Assembly (NCBI GenBank): GCA_003168355.1
Contig: PMSQ01000199.1
Span: 97,781 to 140,243 of the forward strand
From: Acidobacteriaceae bacterium
GTDB taxonomy: Bacteria; Acidobacteriota; Terriglobia; Terriglobales; Acidobacteriaceae
Length of the DNA: 42,463 bases
Direction of reading: 5' to 3'
In this document: positions 8,251-16,051 of the stretch, piece by piece
How positions within the stretch are numbered: the first letter of the stretch is position 1
Layout: each line of letters starts with the position of its first letter
Made by a program: the position numbers and the translations under genes
Notes under the pieces: generated by a model
Told to the model about the DNA's origin: nothing
The model's database searches: none
The model's input: only the letters and a program-made list of their open reading frames with translations

Positions 8251-9195
8251 TCAGCGGCGTGCGCCGCGTGGGGTGATGGAGGTAAGGAGCAACTCAGCGC
8301 TGAGTCCGCTGTGGGCGAGGTGGGCGGCAACGGATTTACGGGTCTTCTGGGCGGCGGAGCCGGGATCGAGGAAAACGATGACCGACGGTCCCGCGCCGCT
8401 CAGGGCTACGCCGACAACCCCTGGCTTTCCTATCAATTCGCGCAAACTTGGGAGCAGAGGGCAGAATGGAGCACGGTAGGGCTGGTGGATGCGGTCCTCC
8501 AGCGCGGATGAGAGCAAGTCGTGACGCCCCTGGGTGAAGGCAGCAAGCAGCAACATCGAGTTCTGGATGTTAGCGACGGCATCGGCACGAGAATACTCCG
8601 CTGGGAGCACGCGGCGGGCTTTTTCGGTGGACAGGGCGTGGTCGGGGATGGCAAGGAGCAGGGGCCACTTCCCTTTTGGACGGATGCGCACAACCTGGGC
8701 CTCGGCCCCAGCAGACATCCGGGCGACGGTTAGACCTCCCATCCAGCAGGCGGAGGCGTTATCGGAATGCTGCTCGCGGCGGGAGGCTTCTCCGATGATC
8801 TGGGCATCGGTCCAGCGCAAGCAGCCGAACTGGTTGGCCAGGGCAATGCCGGCGAGGCGCGCCGCGGCGGAAGAGCCGCAGCCCTTGCCGATGGGAATGT
8901 CATTCTTGATCCGAAGAGACAGAGGAATAACTTTCGCACCCTCGGCTTGGAGGATCTCGCGGTAGGTGGTGAGGATGAGGTGATTCTCCACACCCTGGCA
9001 GATCTCCTTGTCGCGTCCGGTTGCCGTGATCGAGAAGCTGGTAGCAAGGCGGGCGTCGATGGTGATATAGAGGTCCATGGCCAGGGCAGCGGCGTCGAAC
9101 GCCGGACCTAAATTGGCCGAAGTGGCTGGAAGAGCGAGGTGCAACGAAACTGGGCCGGATCTCTTTTTCTTCCTCTTGTTGTTGTTCTTAGACAT
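8251..9195 (-). CDS. thrB: homoserine kinase
   Basis: 314 residues, GHMP kinase family, phosphorylating L-homoserine to O-phosphohomoserine in threonine synthesis. The N-terminal PATSANLGPAFD motif (~23-34) and the Gly/Ser-rich ATP-binding motif PIGKGCGSSAAA (~101-112) are typical of ThrB, and the C-terminal GxALSGAGPS motif is present near residue 275. A Lys/Arg/Asn-rich head (MSKNNNKRKKKRSG) precedes the fold. The ATG lies within the last codons of thrC (8-nt overlap ATGTCTAA), so the two are translationally coupled. Order on the transcript is thrC then thrB. Confidence 0.95.
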   Translation of the reverse strand: MSKNNNKRKKKRSGPVSLHLALPATSANLGPAFDAAALAMDLYITIDARLATSFSITATGRDKEICQGVENHLILTTYREILQAEGAKVIPLSLRIKNDIPIGKGCGSSAAARLAGIALANQFGCLRWTDAQIIGEASRREQHSDNASACWMGGLTVARMSAGAEAQVVRIRPKGKWPLLLAIPDHALSTEKARRVLPAEYSRADAVANIQNSMLLLAAFTQGRHDLLSSALEDRIHQPYRAPFCPLLPSLRELIGKPGVVGVALSGAGPSVIVFLDPGSAAQKTRKSVAAHLAHSGLSAELLLTSITPRGARR

Positions 9196-10651
9196 TAGGG
9201 TGTGGCGGGTCAGATTTCTCCGCCTGTTCCAAAGTTCGGATCACGGCGTCCAAGGTGGCGTCGAGGACAACGGGAGGATGACGGAACCGATCTAGCTTGG
9301 CGTTTTCGGGTTCGCGCGCGGCACCCTGAAAGAGATCGCCGCGGTGGAATTCCATGGTGAAGTCGGGATCCTTAAGCAGGTTTCCGGTGAGGACAAGAAT
9401 AACGGTTTCATCCTGTTTCACAAAGCGCCGCGCCACCAGCTTCTTAAGACCCGCAAGCGTGACAGCGGAAGCGGGCTCACAGCCAATGCCTTCGGCGCCG
9501 ATCTCGGCTTTAGCCTGCGCCATCTCGAGCTCGCTCACCTGTTCACAGGCACCGCCGGTGGCCTGGAGCACGTGCACAGCTTTTTCCCAGGAGGCGGGAT
9601 TGCCGATACGGATGGCCGTGGCTCGAGTCTCAGCCTGCACGCTGACGAGATGTTTGCCACCGGCTTCGCGCAAGGTGCGAACCAGTGCATTGGCACCCTC
9701 CGCCTGAATCACAGACAGCTTGGGCAGCCGCGGGATCAGGCCGAGATCAAGCATTTCCAGCAAGGCCTTGCCAATCGCGGAACTGTTGCCCAGGTTGCCG
9801 CCGGGCACGATGATGTGATCGGGCGTTTGCCAATCGAGTTGCTCCAATAATTCAAGCGCGAGAGTTTTCTGTCCTTCGAGGCGGAACGGATTAATGGAGT
9901 TCAACTGGTAGATGGGGGCGCGCCGCACCAGTTCCTGCAACAGGCGCAGGCAGCCATCGAAATCGGTGCGGAGTTGGCAGGTGAGCGCGCCGTAGTCGAG
10001 CGCCTGTGAGAGTTTACTCCACGAAATCTTCCCTTCGGGAACGAGAACCAGGCTGCGCATGCCACCTCGGGCGGCATAGGCCGCCATGGATGCTGACGTG
10101 TTGCCGGTGGAGGCGCAGGCCACCCAACGGTATCCGGCCTGGCGGGCGAAGGTGGCGGCAACGGTCATGCCGGCATCCTTGAATGATCCGGTGGGGTTCA
10201 TCCCCTGATGCTTGGCAAAGAGCCGCGGGACGCCGGTTATGCGGGAGGATTGAGGAAGGTCGTAGAGCGGAGTGTTGCCTTCGCGCAGAGTAATGATGGG
10301 CTGCTCAGACTGGGGCGTGGGGAGAAGTTCGCGGAATCGCCACACCCCACTGAGGTCAAGCGGCAACCTCGAGGAACGTCGATCGCGCCAGAGGGATTTC
10401 AAAGCGGCGGCATTGAGGCTGCCGGATTTCCAAGTCGGATCGGTAATCTCGAGCAGGTTGCTGCAATGCGAGCAGCGGAAATCCTGCGCGGCAGATTCGC
10501 TGAGCGAACCGCAGCCGATACAGCGGAAACGAAAGGTGGCCCGAGGGAGGCTGGGTCCGGAGCCCGGTTTATCAGAACCTGATTTACCAGAACCTGATTT
10601 ACTAGAACCAGATTTATCAAAATCCTGACCAGAAGTGGCGAAAGGAGGCAT
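9188..10651 (-). CDS. thrC: threonine synthase
   Basis: 487 residues, PLP-dependent; converts O-phosphohomoserine to threonine. The PLP lysine is K158 in GSFKDAGM. The protein carries an N-terminal zinc ribbon (C44, C47, C60, C63), as in the longer threonine synthases. Before the ribbon is a low-complexity head with four KSGSx-type pentapeptides (residues ~13-32), encoded by 15-nt tandem repeats. No start codon lies between the repeats and the ribbon, so the repeats are translated if the ribbon is. The gene starts 11 nt after the cupin gene stop and overlaps thrB by 8 nt. No strong Shine-Dalgarno is seen at 10651. Confidence 0.95.
   Translation of the reverse strand: MPPFATSGQDFDKSGSSKSGSGKSGSDKPGSGPSLPRATFRFRCIGCGSLSESAAQDFRCSHCSNLLEITDPTWKSGSLNAAALKSLWRDRRSSRLPLDLSGVWRFRELLPTPQSEQPIITLREGNTPLYDLPQSSRITGVPRLFAKHQGMNPTGSFKDAGMTVAATFARQAGYRWVACASTGNTSASMAAYAARGGMRSLVLVPEGKISWSKLSQALDYGALTCQLRTDFDGCLRLLQELVRRAPIYQLNSINPFRLEGQKTLALELLEQLDWQTPDHIIVPGGNLGNSSAIGKALLEMLDLGLIPRLPKLSVIQAEGANALVRTLREAGGKHLVSVQAETRATAIRIGNPASWEKAVHVLQATGGACEQVSELEMAQAKAEIGAEGIGCEPASAVTLAGLKKLVARRFVKQDETVILVLTGNLLKDPDFTMEFHRGDLFQGAAREPENAKLDRFRHPPVVLDATLDAVIRTLEQAEKSDPPHPNV
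10560..10619. repeat. four 15-nt tandem repeats inside thrC 5' end
   Basis: On the plus strand the units are GAGCCCGGTTTATCA, GAACCTGATTTACCA, GAACCTGATTTACTA and GAACCAGATTTATCA. Read on the minus strand they encode KSGSx pentapeptides. They are more AT-rich than the rest of the gene. Confidence 0.85.
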
Positions 10652-10662
10652 GGGCTCGGTGA

Positions 10663-11127
10663 TTACTTCTGGCCTCGCAGGTATTGGTCAGTCTTATTGA
10701 TCCAATCGGCGCGCGGAGGATTGAAAACGTCGAGATCGACCGTGTCTTCGAGCGCCTCAGCTTTGTGCGGCATGTGGGCGGGGATGCAGAGAACTTCGCC
10801 GGCGTGGACAACGATTTCCTGACCGTTGATCCAGAACTTCAGCGCTCCGTCGAGAATGTAAGTGAGTTGTTCGTTATGGTGGCTGTGCTCGGGAACGATG
10901 CAACCTTTTTTAAGGAGCACGCGCGCCAGCATAATTTCCTGGCCGACGACGAACTGCCGTCGCAGCAGTGGATTCAGATCTTCGAGCGGAATGGTGTGCC
11001 AGGGAATGTACTGGTGTTGGGGTTTGCGGGCCGCGTGTTTGGTGACGGCGCGTTGCGCGCGCGAGTGGGACTTGGCTTGTGTTGCCTTTCTGCCAGCAAC
11101 CGACTTGGTTTTCAGTTTTTTCGCCAT
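10663..11127 (-). CDS. cupin-domain protein
   Basis: 154 residues from the ATG at 11127 (MAKKLKTKS); the frame stays open to an ATG at 11157, and neither has a strong ribosome site. The first ~45 residues are Lys/Arg/Ala-rich and look disordered. A single cupin barrel follows, with motif 1 PEHSHHNEQLTYILDG and motif 2 AGEVLCIPAHMPHKAEAL supplying the metal-binding His/Glu set. Small single-domain cupins of this type can bind metal or act as isomerases or sensors; no substrate can be named. It is 11 nt upstream of thrC on the same strand, so it probably shares its transcript. Confidence 0.8.
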   Translation of the reverse strand: MAKKLKTKSVAGRKATQAKSHSRAQRAVTKHAARKPQHQYIPWHTIPLEDLNPLLRRQFVVGQEIMLARVLLKKGCIVPEHSHHNEQLTYILDGALKFWINGQEIVVHAGEVLCIPAHMPHKAEALEDTVDLDVFNPPRADWINKTDQYLRGQK

Positions 11128-11165
11128 TCGGATCGTCTCGATTTTGCTGAAGTGCATACGCCGGT

Positions 11166-12512
11166 TCAGTGCACCTTGTCGCCGTACAGTTTCACGGCGT
11201 TGTCATGGAGGTAAGCGTGGGCTAGTTCTAGCGCCCGGACTTCGGTGATTTCATTCTCCGAAATCATCTCAGCCAGCGCCGCAGCCAGGGCCACGCGAGA
11301 TGATTCCGCGCCCAGCCAGTAGCTCTCTTCCGCGCCCAGGACTTCATTGTACGGGAAACAATCTGTACCGAAAGTAATCTTGTCGGGAAAGGTCTCCAGC
11401 CACATCTTGAGCGTGTCTTTGAAGGCCGCGGGATATTGGGCCAGTTCGCCGAATGAGGAGTCCAGGTACACATTCTTCATGGCGGCCAGCCAGATGGCTT
11501 CGCGCTCCAGCGGATAGCCGCCGTGGATCATGACGAACGTTGTGCTGCGGTAGCGGGGATCGCGCAGCACGCTCTCCAGGTTCATGATGTTGCTTTGTGA
11601 CAGATTAAAGTAGTCGCCAATGCCGACCGCGGTGTGAATGTGCACCGGAAGATTCAAGCAGCCGCTCAGGGTCACAAGAAAGCGGAAAATGTAATCCTGA
11701 AAAGTCCGGTAATCCTTTTCGCTTGGAATCCCGCCTGACGCGTAACGCTGATAAATGTCCTCCGCTTGTTCGCGCGTCGGGTCCGAGAACGTCGTGGGAC
11801 GGAAGTAGGCCACTTCAAACTTCATGGCAATGCCGCCCTTTTTCTGGTTGTCCGCCAGCACTCGCACAATGAATTCAAGGTAGTCGCTGAACCTGGCGGG
11901 CATTTTGCTCACGTTCTCCTGCTGCATCCAGCGGTGCAGCATTTTCTCCTGCAGCGGAATAAAGACGCCTTCGTCGGGGTTGCGCGCGGTCTCGCGCTCG
12001 TTGTTGAAGGGCCACATAAAGGAGTCGGCGAAAAACACCCACGGAAAACGCTTGGGGTCGAGGTAGTCGGGCATCATGGCCCGGTTGGCTACAGAACTCT
12101 CGGTGTTGATTTTGTCCAGAATCATGTTGAAGTAGGCAGTACCGGGATATTGCTTCTTCAGCTCCGCTTTTTTCGCTACGAGCCACTTGGCGTGTTCGGG
12201 CGAGAGGTCGCTGTAGGGATAGCCGAACAGAGCCCTGGCCGCGGCAATCAGCTCGGGATTATCGTCGCGCGTGCGCAGAGCCGCGCTGGCATCAGGCGGC
12301 GCGGCCATGGCGTCAACGTCGGGATCGTCGGCGAAGCCCGGGTGAGCATGATGGTCAAAGGCAGGAATTTTTTCGATCTGCGGAAGCAGGCGCTGGTAGA
12401 TCTGCTGAACGTCGGGACCGGGGAACGGACGGGCTTGGGCGATGGCAAACGATGCCGAGCTGGCGACAATGCAAAGCAGGCAGCCACGCACCAATTGAAA
12501 TTCTAATTTCAT
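11166..12512 (-). CDS. secreted amidohydrolase-family metal-dependent hydrolase
   Basis: 448 residues from the ATG at 12512, preceded by GAGGA; a TTG at 12524 lies over that Shine-Dalgarno. A signal peptide (ending ~SFAIAQA) predicts export. The HxH metal motif is H55-A-H57 in FDHHAHPG. Further TIM-barrel metal/catalytic positions are suggested by VHIHTAVG, MIHGGYP and ITFGTDCFP (a conserved Asp). This is the 'amidohydrolase 2' type, which includes decarboxylases and lactone or amide hydrolases. The substrate is unknown. It sits between the aminotransferase and cupin-thrCB genes on the same strand. Confidence 0.85.
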   Translation of the reverse strand: MKLEFQLVRGCLLCIVASSASFAIAQARPFPGPDVQQIYQRLLPQIEKIPAFDHHAHPGFADDPDVDAMAAPPDASAALRTRDDNPELIAAARALFGYPYSDLSPEHAKWLVAKKAELKKQYPGTAYFNMILDKINTESSVANRAMMPDYLDPKRFPWVFFADSFMWPFNNERETARNPDEGVFIPLQEKMLHRWMQQENVSKMPARFSDYLEFIVRVLADNQKKGGIAMKFEVAYFRPTTFSDPTREQAEDIYQRYASGGIPSEKDYRTFQDYIFRFLVTLSGCLNLPVHIHTAVGIGDYFNLSQSNIMNLESVLRDPRYRSTTFVMIHGGYPLEREAIWLAAMKNVYLDSSFGELAQYPAAFKDTLKMWLETFPDKITFGTDCFPYNEVLGAEESYWLGAESSRVALAAALAEMISENEITEVRALELAHAYLHDNAVKLYGDKVH

Positions 12513-12588
12513 TGCCGTCCTCAAGGACCGAAGCCCCCAGTCAATTCCGCAATTTTCAGTCCAGCCCGTTATCCCCGGCAGTCGACGA

Positions 12589-13776
12589 CTATCTTCCTGC
12601 CAGACTTCCCTGCCACGCCGCGGAAACTTTCATAATGCGCTCCGCAGCCTCTCGTAGATTTGCCACCGACGACGCAAAAGAGAAGCGCACAAAATGCTTG
12701 CCCGACGGGCCGAACGCGGCTCCGGGGATGGCGGCCACACCGGCATCCTCCAGCAGGATACGGCAGACTTCCTCCGCGCTGGTACCCGTATCCCGAATAT
12801 CGACCCAGGCGTAAAAAGCGCCCTCGGGAGCTTGGCAGCAAAATCCGGGGACTTCATTCAGATCATGGACGAACTGCTCCCGGCGGCGGGCAAACTCGGC
12901 AACCATGCGTGGCGTGGCGCCCTCGCGGTCGCGCAATGCATCAATGGCGGCGTATTGAATGAATTCGTTGACGCAGGTGTAGGTGTTGACTGCGATCATT
13001 AGTAGCGCGGTCACAACGTCAGGAGGCGCAACCGTGTAGCCCAGCCGCCATCCAGTCATGGCAAAGCTCTTGGAAAAGCCGTCGATGATCAGCGTGCGCT
13101 CTTCCATCCCAGGGTAGCTCAGCATGGAGATATACTCACCGCCGTAGAGGATGCGGGCGTAGATTTCGTCGGAAAGAACCCAGAGATCATGCTTGACCGC
13201 GAGTTCAGCTAAACCCCGCTGGACAGCATCGGTGTAAACCGCACCCGTGGGATTGCCGGGAGAATTCGTAAGCAGCATGCGCGTGCGCCGCGTAATTTTA
13301 GCCGCGACTTCGGCGAGATCGGGCTGGAAATGATTGCGGGATGAAAGCTCGAAAGGCACAGGGACGGCGCCGAGCCCGAGCGTGATCGAAGGATAGCCCG
13401 GAAAGCCGGGGTCAGGATAGAGCACTTCGTCGCCAGGTTCGAGAAGGGACATCATGGCGAAAAACAAGGCAGCCTTGCAGCCCGGCGCGATCACGATGTT
13501 CGCGGGGGAAACGCTGAGCTTACGAGTGCGCTGCAAATAGGCAGCAATCTCCTCGCGGAGAGCCGGAACTCCGGCCACGGCGCAGTAGCGGTCCTTGCCT
13601 TCGGCGAGCGCCTTAGCCACGGACTCCACCACTGAAGGACCGGGATGGAAATCAGGTTCGCCCAGTTCAAGATGAATGATAGAGCGGCCCTGGCTTTCCA
13701 ATTCTTTGGCGCGGGCGAAGACTGAGAGCGCGCCTTCGCCGCTCATAACCGACATCCGGGATGCTATCGATCGCAT
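12589..13776 (-). CDS. class I/II PLP-dependent aminotransferase (AspC-like)
   Basis: 395 residues, fold type I. PLP-binding lysine K236 in FSKSFAMTGWRLGY; NSPGNPTG (~171-178) and D203 in SDEIY contact the cofactor; the C-terminal FVRFSFA motif carries the carboxylate-binding Arg. Size and motifs fit aspartate/aromatic or branched aminotransferases of the Iγ group. A GGAG sequence lies about 6 nt before the ATG. The neighbouring Thr genes and cystathionine gamma-synthase-type gene make an aspartate-family role attractive, but specificity cannot be read from sequence. Confidence 0.9.
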   Translation of the reverse strand: MRSIASRMSVMSGEGALSVFARAKELESQGRSIIHLELGEPDFHPGPSVVESVAKALAEGKDRYCAVAGVPALREEIAAYLQRTRKLSVSPANIVIAPGCKAALFFAMMSLLEPGDEVLYPDPGFPGYPSITLGLGAVPVPFELSSRNHFQPDLAEVAAKITRRTRMLLTNSPGNPTGAVYTDAVQRGLAELAVKHDLWVLSDEIYARILYGGEYISMLSYPGMEERTLIIDGFSKSFAMTGWRLGYTVAPPDVVTALLMIAVNTYTCVNEFIQYAAIDALRDREGATPRMVAEFARRREQFVHDLNEVPGFCCQAPEGAFYAWVDIRDTGTSAEEVCRILLEDAGVAAIPGAAFGPSGKHFVRFSFASSVANLREAAERIMKVSAAWQGSLAGR

Positions 13777-13850
13777 GCAGTCTCCGAAAGGTAGCGAGCA
13801 AACGCGCGGTTATTAGGTCGCAAAGAACGCGACCCATCGCGCCACTCGCC

Positions 13851-13890
13851 CAGATCCTTCGCTGCGCAAAGAACGCGCGCTGAGGATGAC
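13851..13890. repeat. interrupted copy of a widespread intergenic oligonucleotide
   Basis: AGATCCTTCGCTGCGC, then 13 inserted bases (AAAGAACGCGCGC), then TGAGGATGAC. I recall the uninterrupted form (AGATCCTTCGCT...CAGGATGAC) as a common intergenic element in several phyla. The inserted piece repeats CAAAGAACGCG found 45 nt upstream (13821-13831). Confidence 0.45.
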
Positions 13891-13918
13891 AATTCAAACT
13901 ACACCAGTACGGAACAAT

Positions 13919-14707
13919 CTATAAGCCTTTATACATGCCGCCGTCGACCAGCACGGTCTGGCCGGTGATATAGGAAGCTCGCTCGGAGGCCAGCCAGACG
14001 ATGGTCTCGGCAACCTCGCGCGGTTCGCCAAGTCGTTTGAGCGGAGCGTCCGCGGCCCAGCTATCGAAAATCTCCTGCTCGTTTTTTCCTGACGTGGAAG
14101 AGCGGGCCTTGGCTAATTCCTTCAGCCGGTCGGTTGCCGTGAAGCCCGGACCGACGTTGTTGACCAGAATTCCATCTTTGCCGAACTCGTTGGCCAGGCT
14201 CTTGACCAAGCCGACTACTGCCGCACGCACTGCGTTCGAGAGCACGAGATCGGTCACCGGCTGCTTCGTGGTAATCGACGTGAGGGTGATGATACGGCCC
14301 CAGCGTTTCCGCTGCATGTGGGGAATGACTTCGCGCGCGAAATAGACGGTGCTCAGAAAATTCAATTCGAGGGCGCGCTGCCATTCTTCGAGTGTGGCGG
14401 CCAGAAATCCCCTGGCCGGCGGGCCGCCGGCGTTAGTCACGCAAATATCGACACTGCTGAATTTTTCAGCTACGGCGGCGACAAAGTGTTTGACCGCTGC
14501 AGCGTCGGTCACGTCGAAAGCGTCGGCGAAAACCTCGGCATTGTACTGCTCTCTTATCTTCTCCGCGGCAGTCTGCAACGTCTGCTGATTACGCGCGCAC
14601 AGCGCGACGCGGCAACCCTCGGCGGCAAAAGCTTCGGCGGTGGCGCGGCCAATCCCCTGACTGGACGCCGCCACGAGAGCGACACGATCTTTCAGGCCAA
14701 GATTCAT
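13919..14707 (-). CDS. SDR-family oxidoreductase with altered catalytic residues
   Basis: 262 residues, one Rossmann domain. The nucleotide-binding loop reads AASSQGIG instead of TGxxxGIG. NAGG (~93-96) and the Ser of TSITT are present, but the YxxxK pair is replaced by SNAVR (Tyr to Ser, Lys to Arg). This matches the BKR-like SDR subgroup known to deviate from the usual motif and tetrad, so classical 3-oxoacyl-ACP reductase chemistry is doubtful. The C-terminal GQTVLVDGG is normal for the family. A TATAAT on the minus strand (14721-14716) lies only 8 nt before the ATG, which would give an almost leaderless message. Confidence 0.88.
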   Translation of the reverse strand: MNLGLKDRVALVAASSQGIGRATAEAFAAEGCRVALCARNQQTLQTAAEKIREQYNAEVFADAFDVTDAAAVKHFVAAVAEKFSSVDICVTNAGGPPARGFLAATLEEWQRALELNFLSTVYFAREVIPHMQRKRWGRIITLTSITTKQPVTDLVLSNAVRAAVVGLVKSLANEFGKDGILVNNVGPGFTATDRLKELAKARSSTSGKNEQEIFDSWAADAPLKRLGEPREVAETIVWLASERASYITGQTVLVDGGMYKGL

Positions 14708-14788
14708 GAATGAGGATTATAAATGGTGCTCGGCGTTTCACTTGCGGGAGTACACACGCGCATTTAGTCTGTAGGCAACGAGGAATCC

Positions 14789-15988
14789 ATGAAACGGCAC
14801 ACCCATCACTCCGAAACGAAAGCGGTGCGCGGCGCAGCAAATCTGGACAGGAAAAACGGGCCGCTGGCTACGCCCATCTTTCAGACCTCAACCTTCGAGG
14901 TCACCGACAACGACGAGCAACTGCGCGCCACCCACACCGACCAATTTTATACGCGCTACGGCAATCCGACGAACACCGTTGCCGAGAACACGATCGCGGA
15001 GCTGGAAGGCATGGATGCGGCGTTGACGTTCGCCTCGGGCATGGGTGCGATCACGACGACGATCATGGCTCTGCTGAAGAGCGGCGACCACATCGTAGCG
15101 CAACGCGACATTTATGGCGGCGTGAACAAGTTCTTGTCGCAGTGGCTGCCGAAGATGGGCATCGAGACCACATTCGTCGATACAACAGAGTATGAGCAGC
15201 ACGTTCGTGCGATCCGGCCGAATACGAAGCTGCTCTATCTGGAATCGCCGACCAATCCCACATTGCGCGTCGTGGACTTCAAGAAAGTGGCGGCGCTGGC
15301 CAAACAACATAAGTTGCTCAGCATGATTGACGCTACCTTTGGCACGCCCATCAACCAGCATCCAGCCGAATTCGGTATTGACCTGGTCATGCATTCGGGA
15401 ACGAAATATCTCAGCGGACATACCGATCTGATTTGTGGCGCCGTCGCCGGACGGCACGAATTAATCAAGAGAATCTGGGAGACACGGACGACGTTGGGCA
15501 ATTGCATGGACCCTCATGCGTCGTGGATGCTCGTCCGGGGCCTGAAGACGCTGGCGGTGCGCGTGGCAAGGCAGAATGAGAACGCGCAACGAGTTGCTGA
15601 ATTTTTGGTGGAGCATGCCAAGGTGCGTAAGGTGCATTACCCGTTCCTGAAGAGCCATCCGCAGTATGCCGTGGCTCGCGAGCAAATGGCAGGCGGCGGA
15701 GGCATGGTCAGCTTTGAGGTCGAAGGCACAGGCGAAGACGCGCGGCGAGTGAGTGAGGCAATGCGCCTGTTCACGCTCGCCCCGAGCCTTGGAGGAGTGG
15801 AATCGCTCGTGTCGATCCCAGTGCTTACTTCACATGCCATGATTCCGGCCGAAGAGCGCGCCAGAATGGGCGTGACTGAGCATCTGCTCCGGCTCTCGGT
15901 GGGCATCGAGAATGCGGATGATCTGATCTCCGACCTGGATCACGCGCTGGAAGCGGTGGCAACACCGCAGACCGTACAGGTGGGGTGA
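14789..15988 (+). CDS. cystathionine gamma-synthase / gamma-lyase family PLP enzyme
   Basis: 399 residues, Cys/Met metabolism PLP-dependent family. The PLP lysine is K206 in HSGTKYLSGH; YTRYGNPT (~54-61) supplies the phosphate-binding Tyr/Arg from the partner subunit; SIPVLTSHAMIP and LLRLSVGIE are typical of the C-terminal domain. GAGGAA lies 4-5 nt before the ATG. Members make cystathionine from an activated homoserine and Cys, or run beta/gamma eliminations. Closeness to thrB and thrC favours a Met/Cys biosynthetic role, but synthase, gamma-lyase or O-acetylhomoserine sulfhydrylase cannot be separated by eye. It is divergent from the SDR gene, 81 nt apart. Confidence 0.92.
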   Translation: MKRHTHHSETKAVRGAANLDRKNGPLATPIFQTSTFEVTDNDEQLRATHTDQFYTRYGNPTNTVAENTIAELEGMDAALTFASGMGAITTTIMALLKSGDHIVAQRDIYGGVNKFLSQWLPKMGIETTFVDTTEYEQHVRAIRPNTKLLYLESPTNPTLRVVDFKKVAALAKQHKLLSMIDATFGTPINQHPAEFGIDLVMHSGTKYLSGHTDLICGAVAGRHELIKRIWETRTTLGNCMDPHASWMLVRGLKTLAVRVARQNENAQRVAEFLVEHAKVRKVHYPFLKSHPQYAVAREQMAGGGGMVSFEVEGTGEDARRVSEAMRLFTLAPSLGGVESLVSIPVLTSHAMIPAEERARMGVTEHLLRLSVGIENADDLISDLDHALEAVATPQTVQVG

Positions 15989-15999
15989 ATATCCCCGCA

Positions 16000-16032
16000 A
16001 TCAATCCCGACTCTCCGCAAGTCCGGATTGAT
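16000..16032. terminator. candidate bidirectional terminator hairpin
   Basis: ATCAATCC (16000-16007) pairs with GGATTGAT (16025-16032), continuing inward as GACT/AGTC across one C-C mismatch with a 7-nt loop. It lies in the 63-nt gap between two convergent genes. There is no T-run, so intrinsic termination is only a proposal. Confidence 0.4.
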
Positions 16033-16051
16033 CCTCAGAATCTACGTAAAC

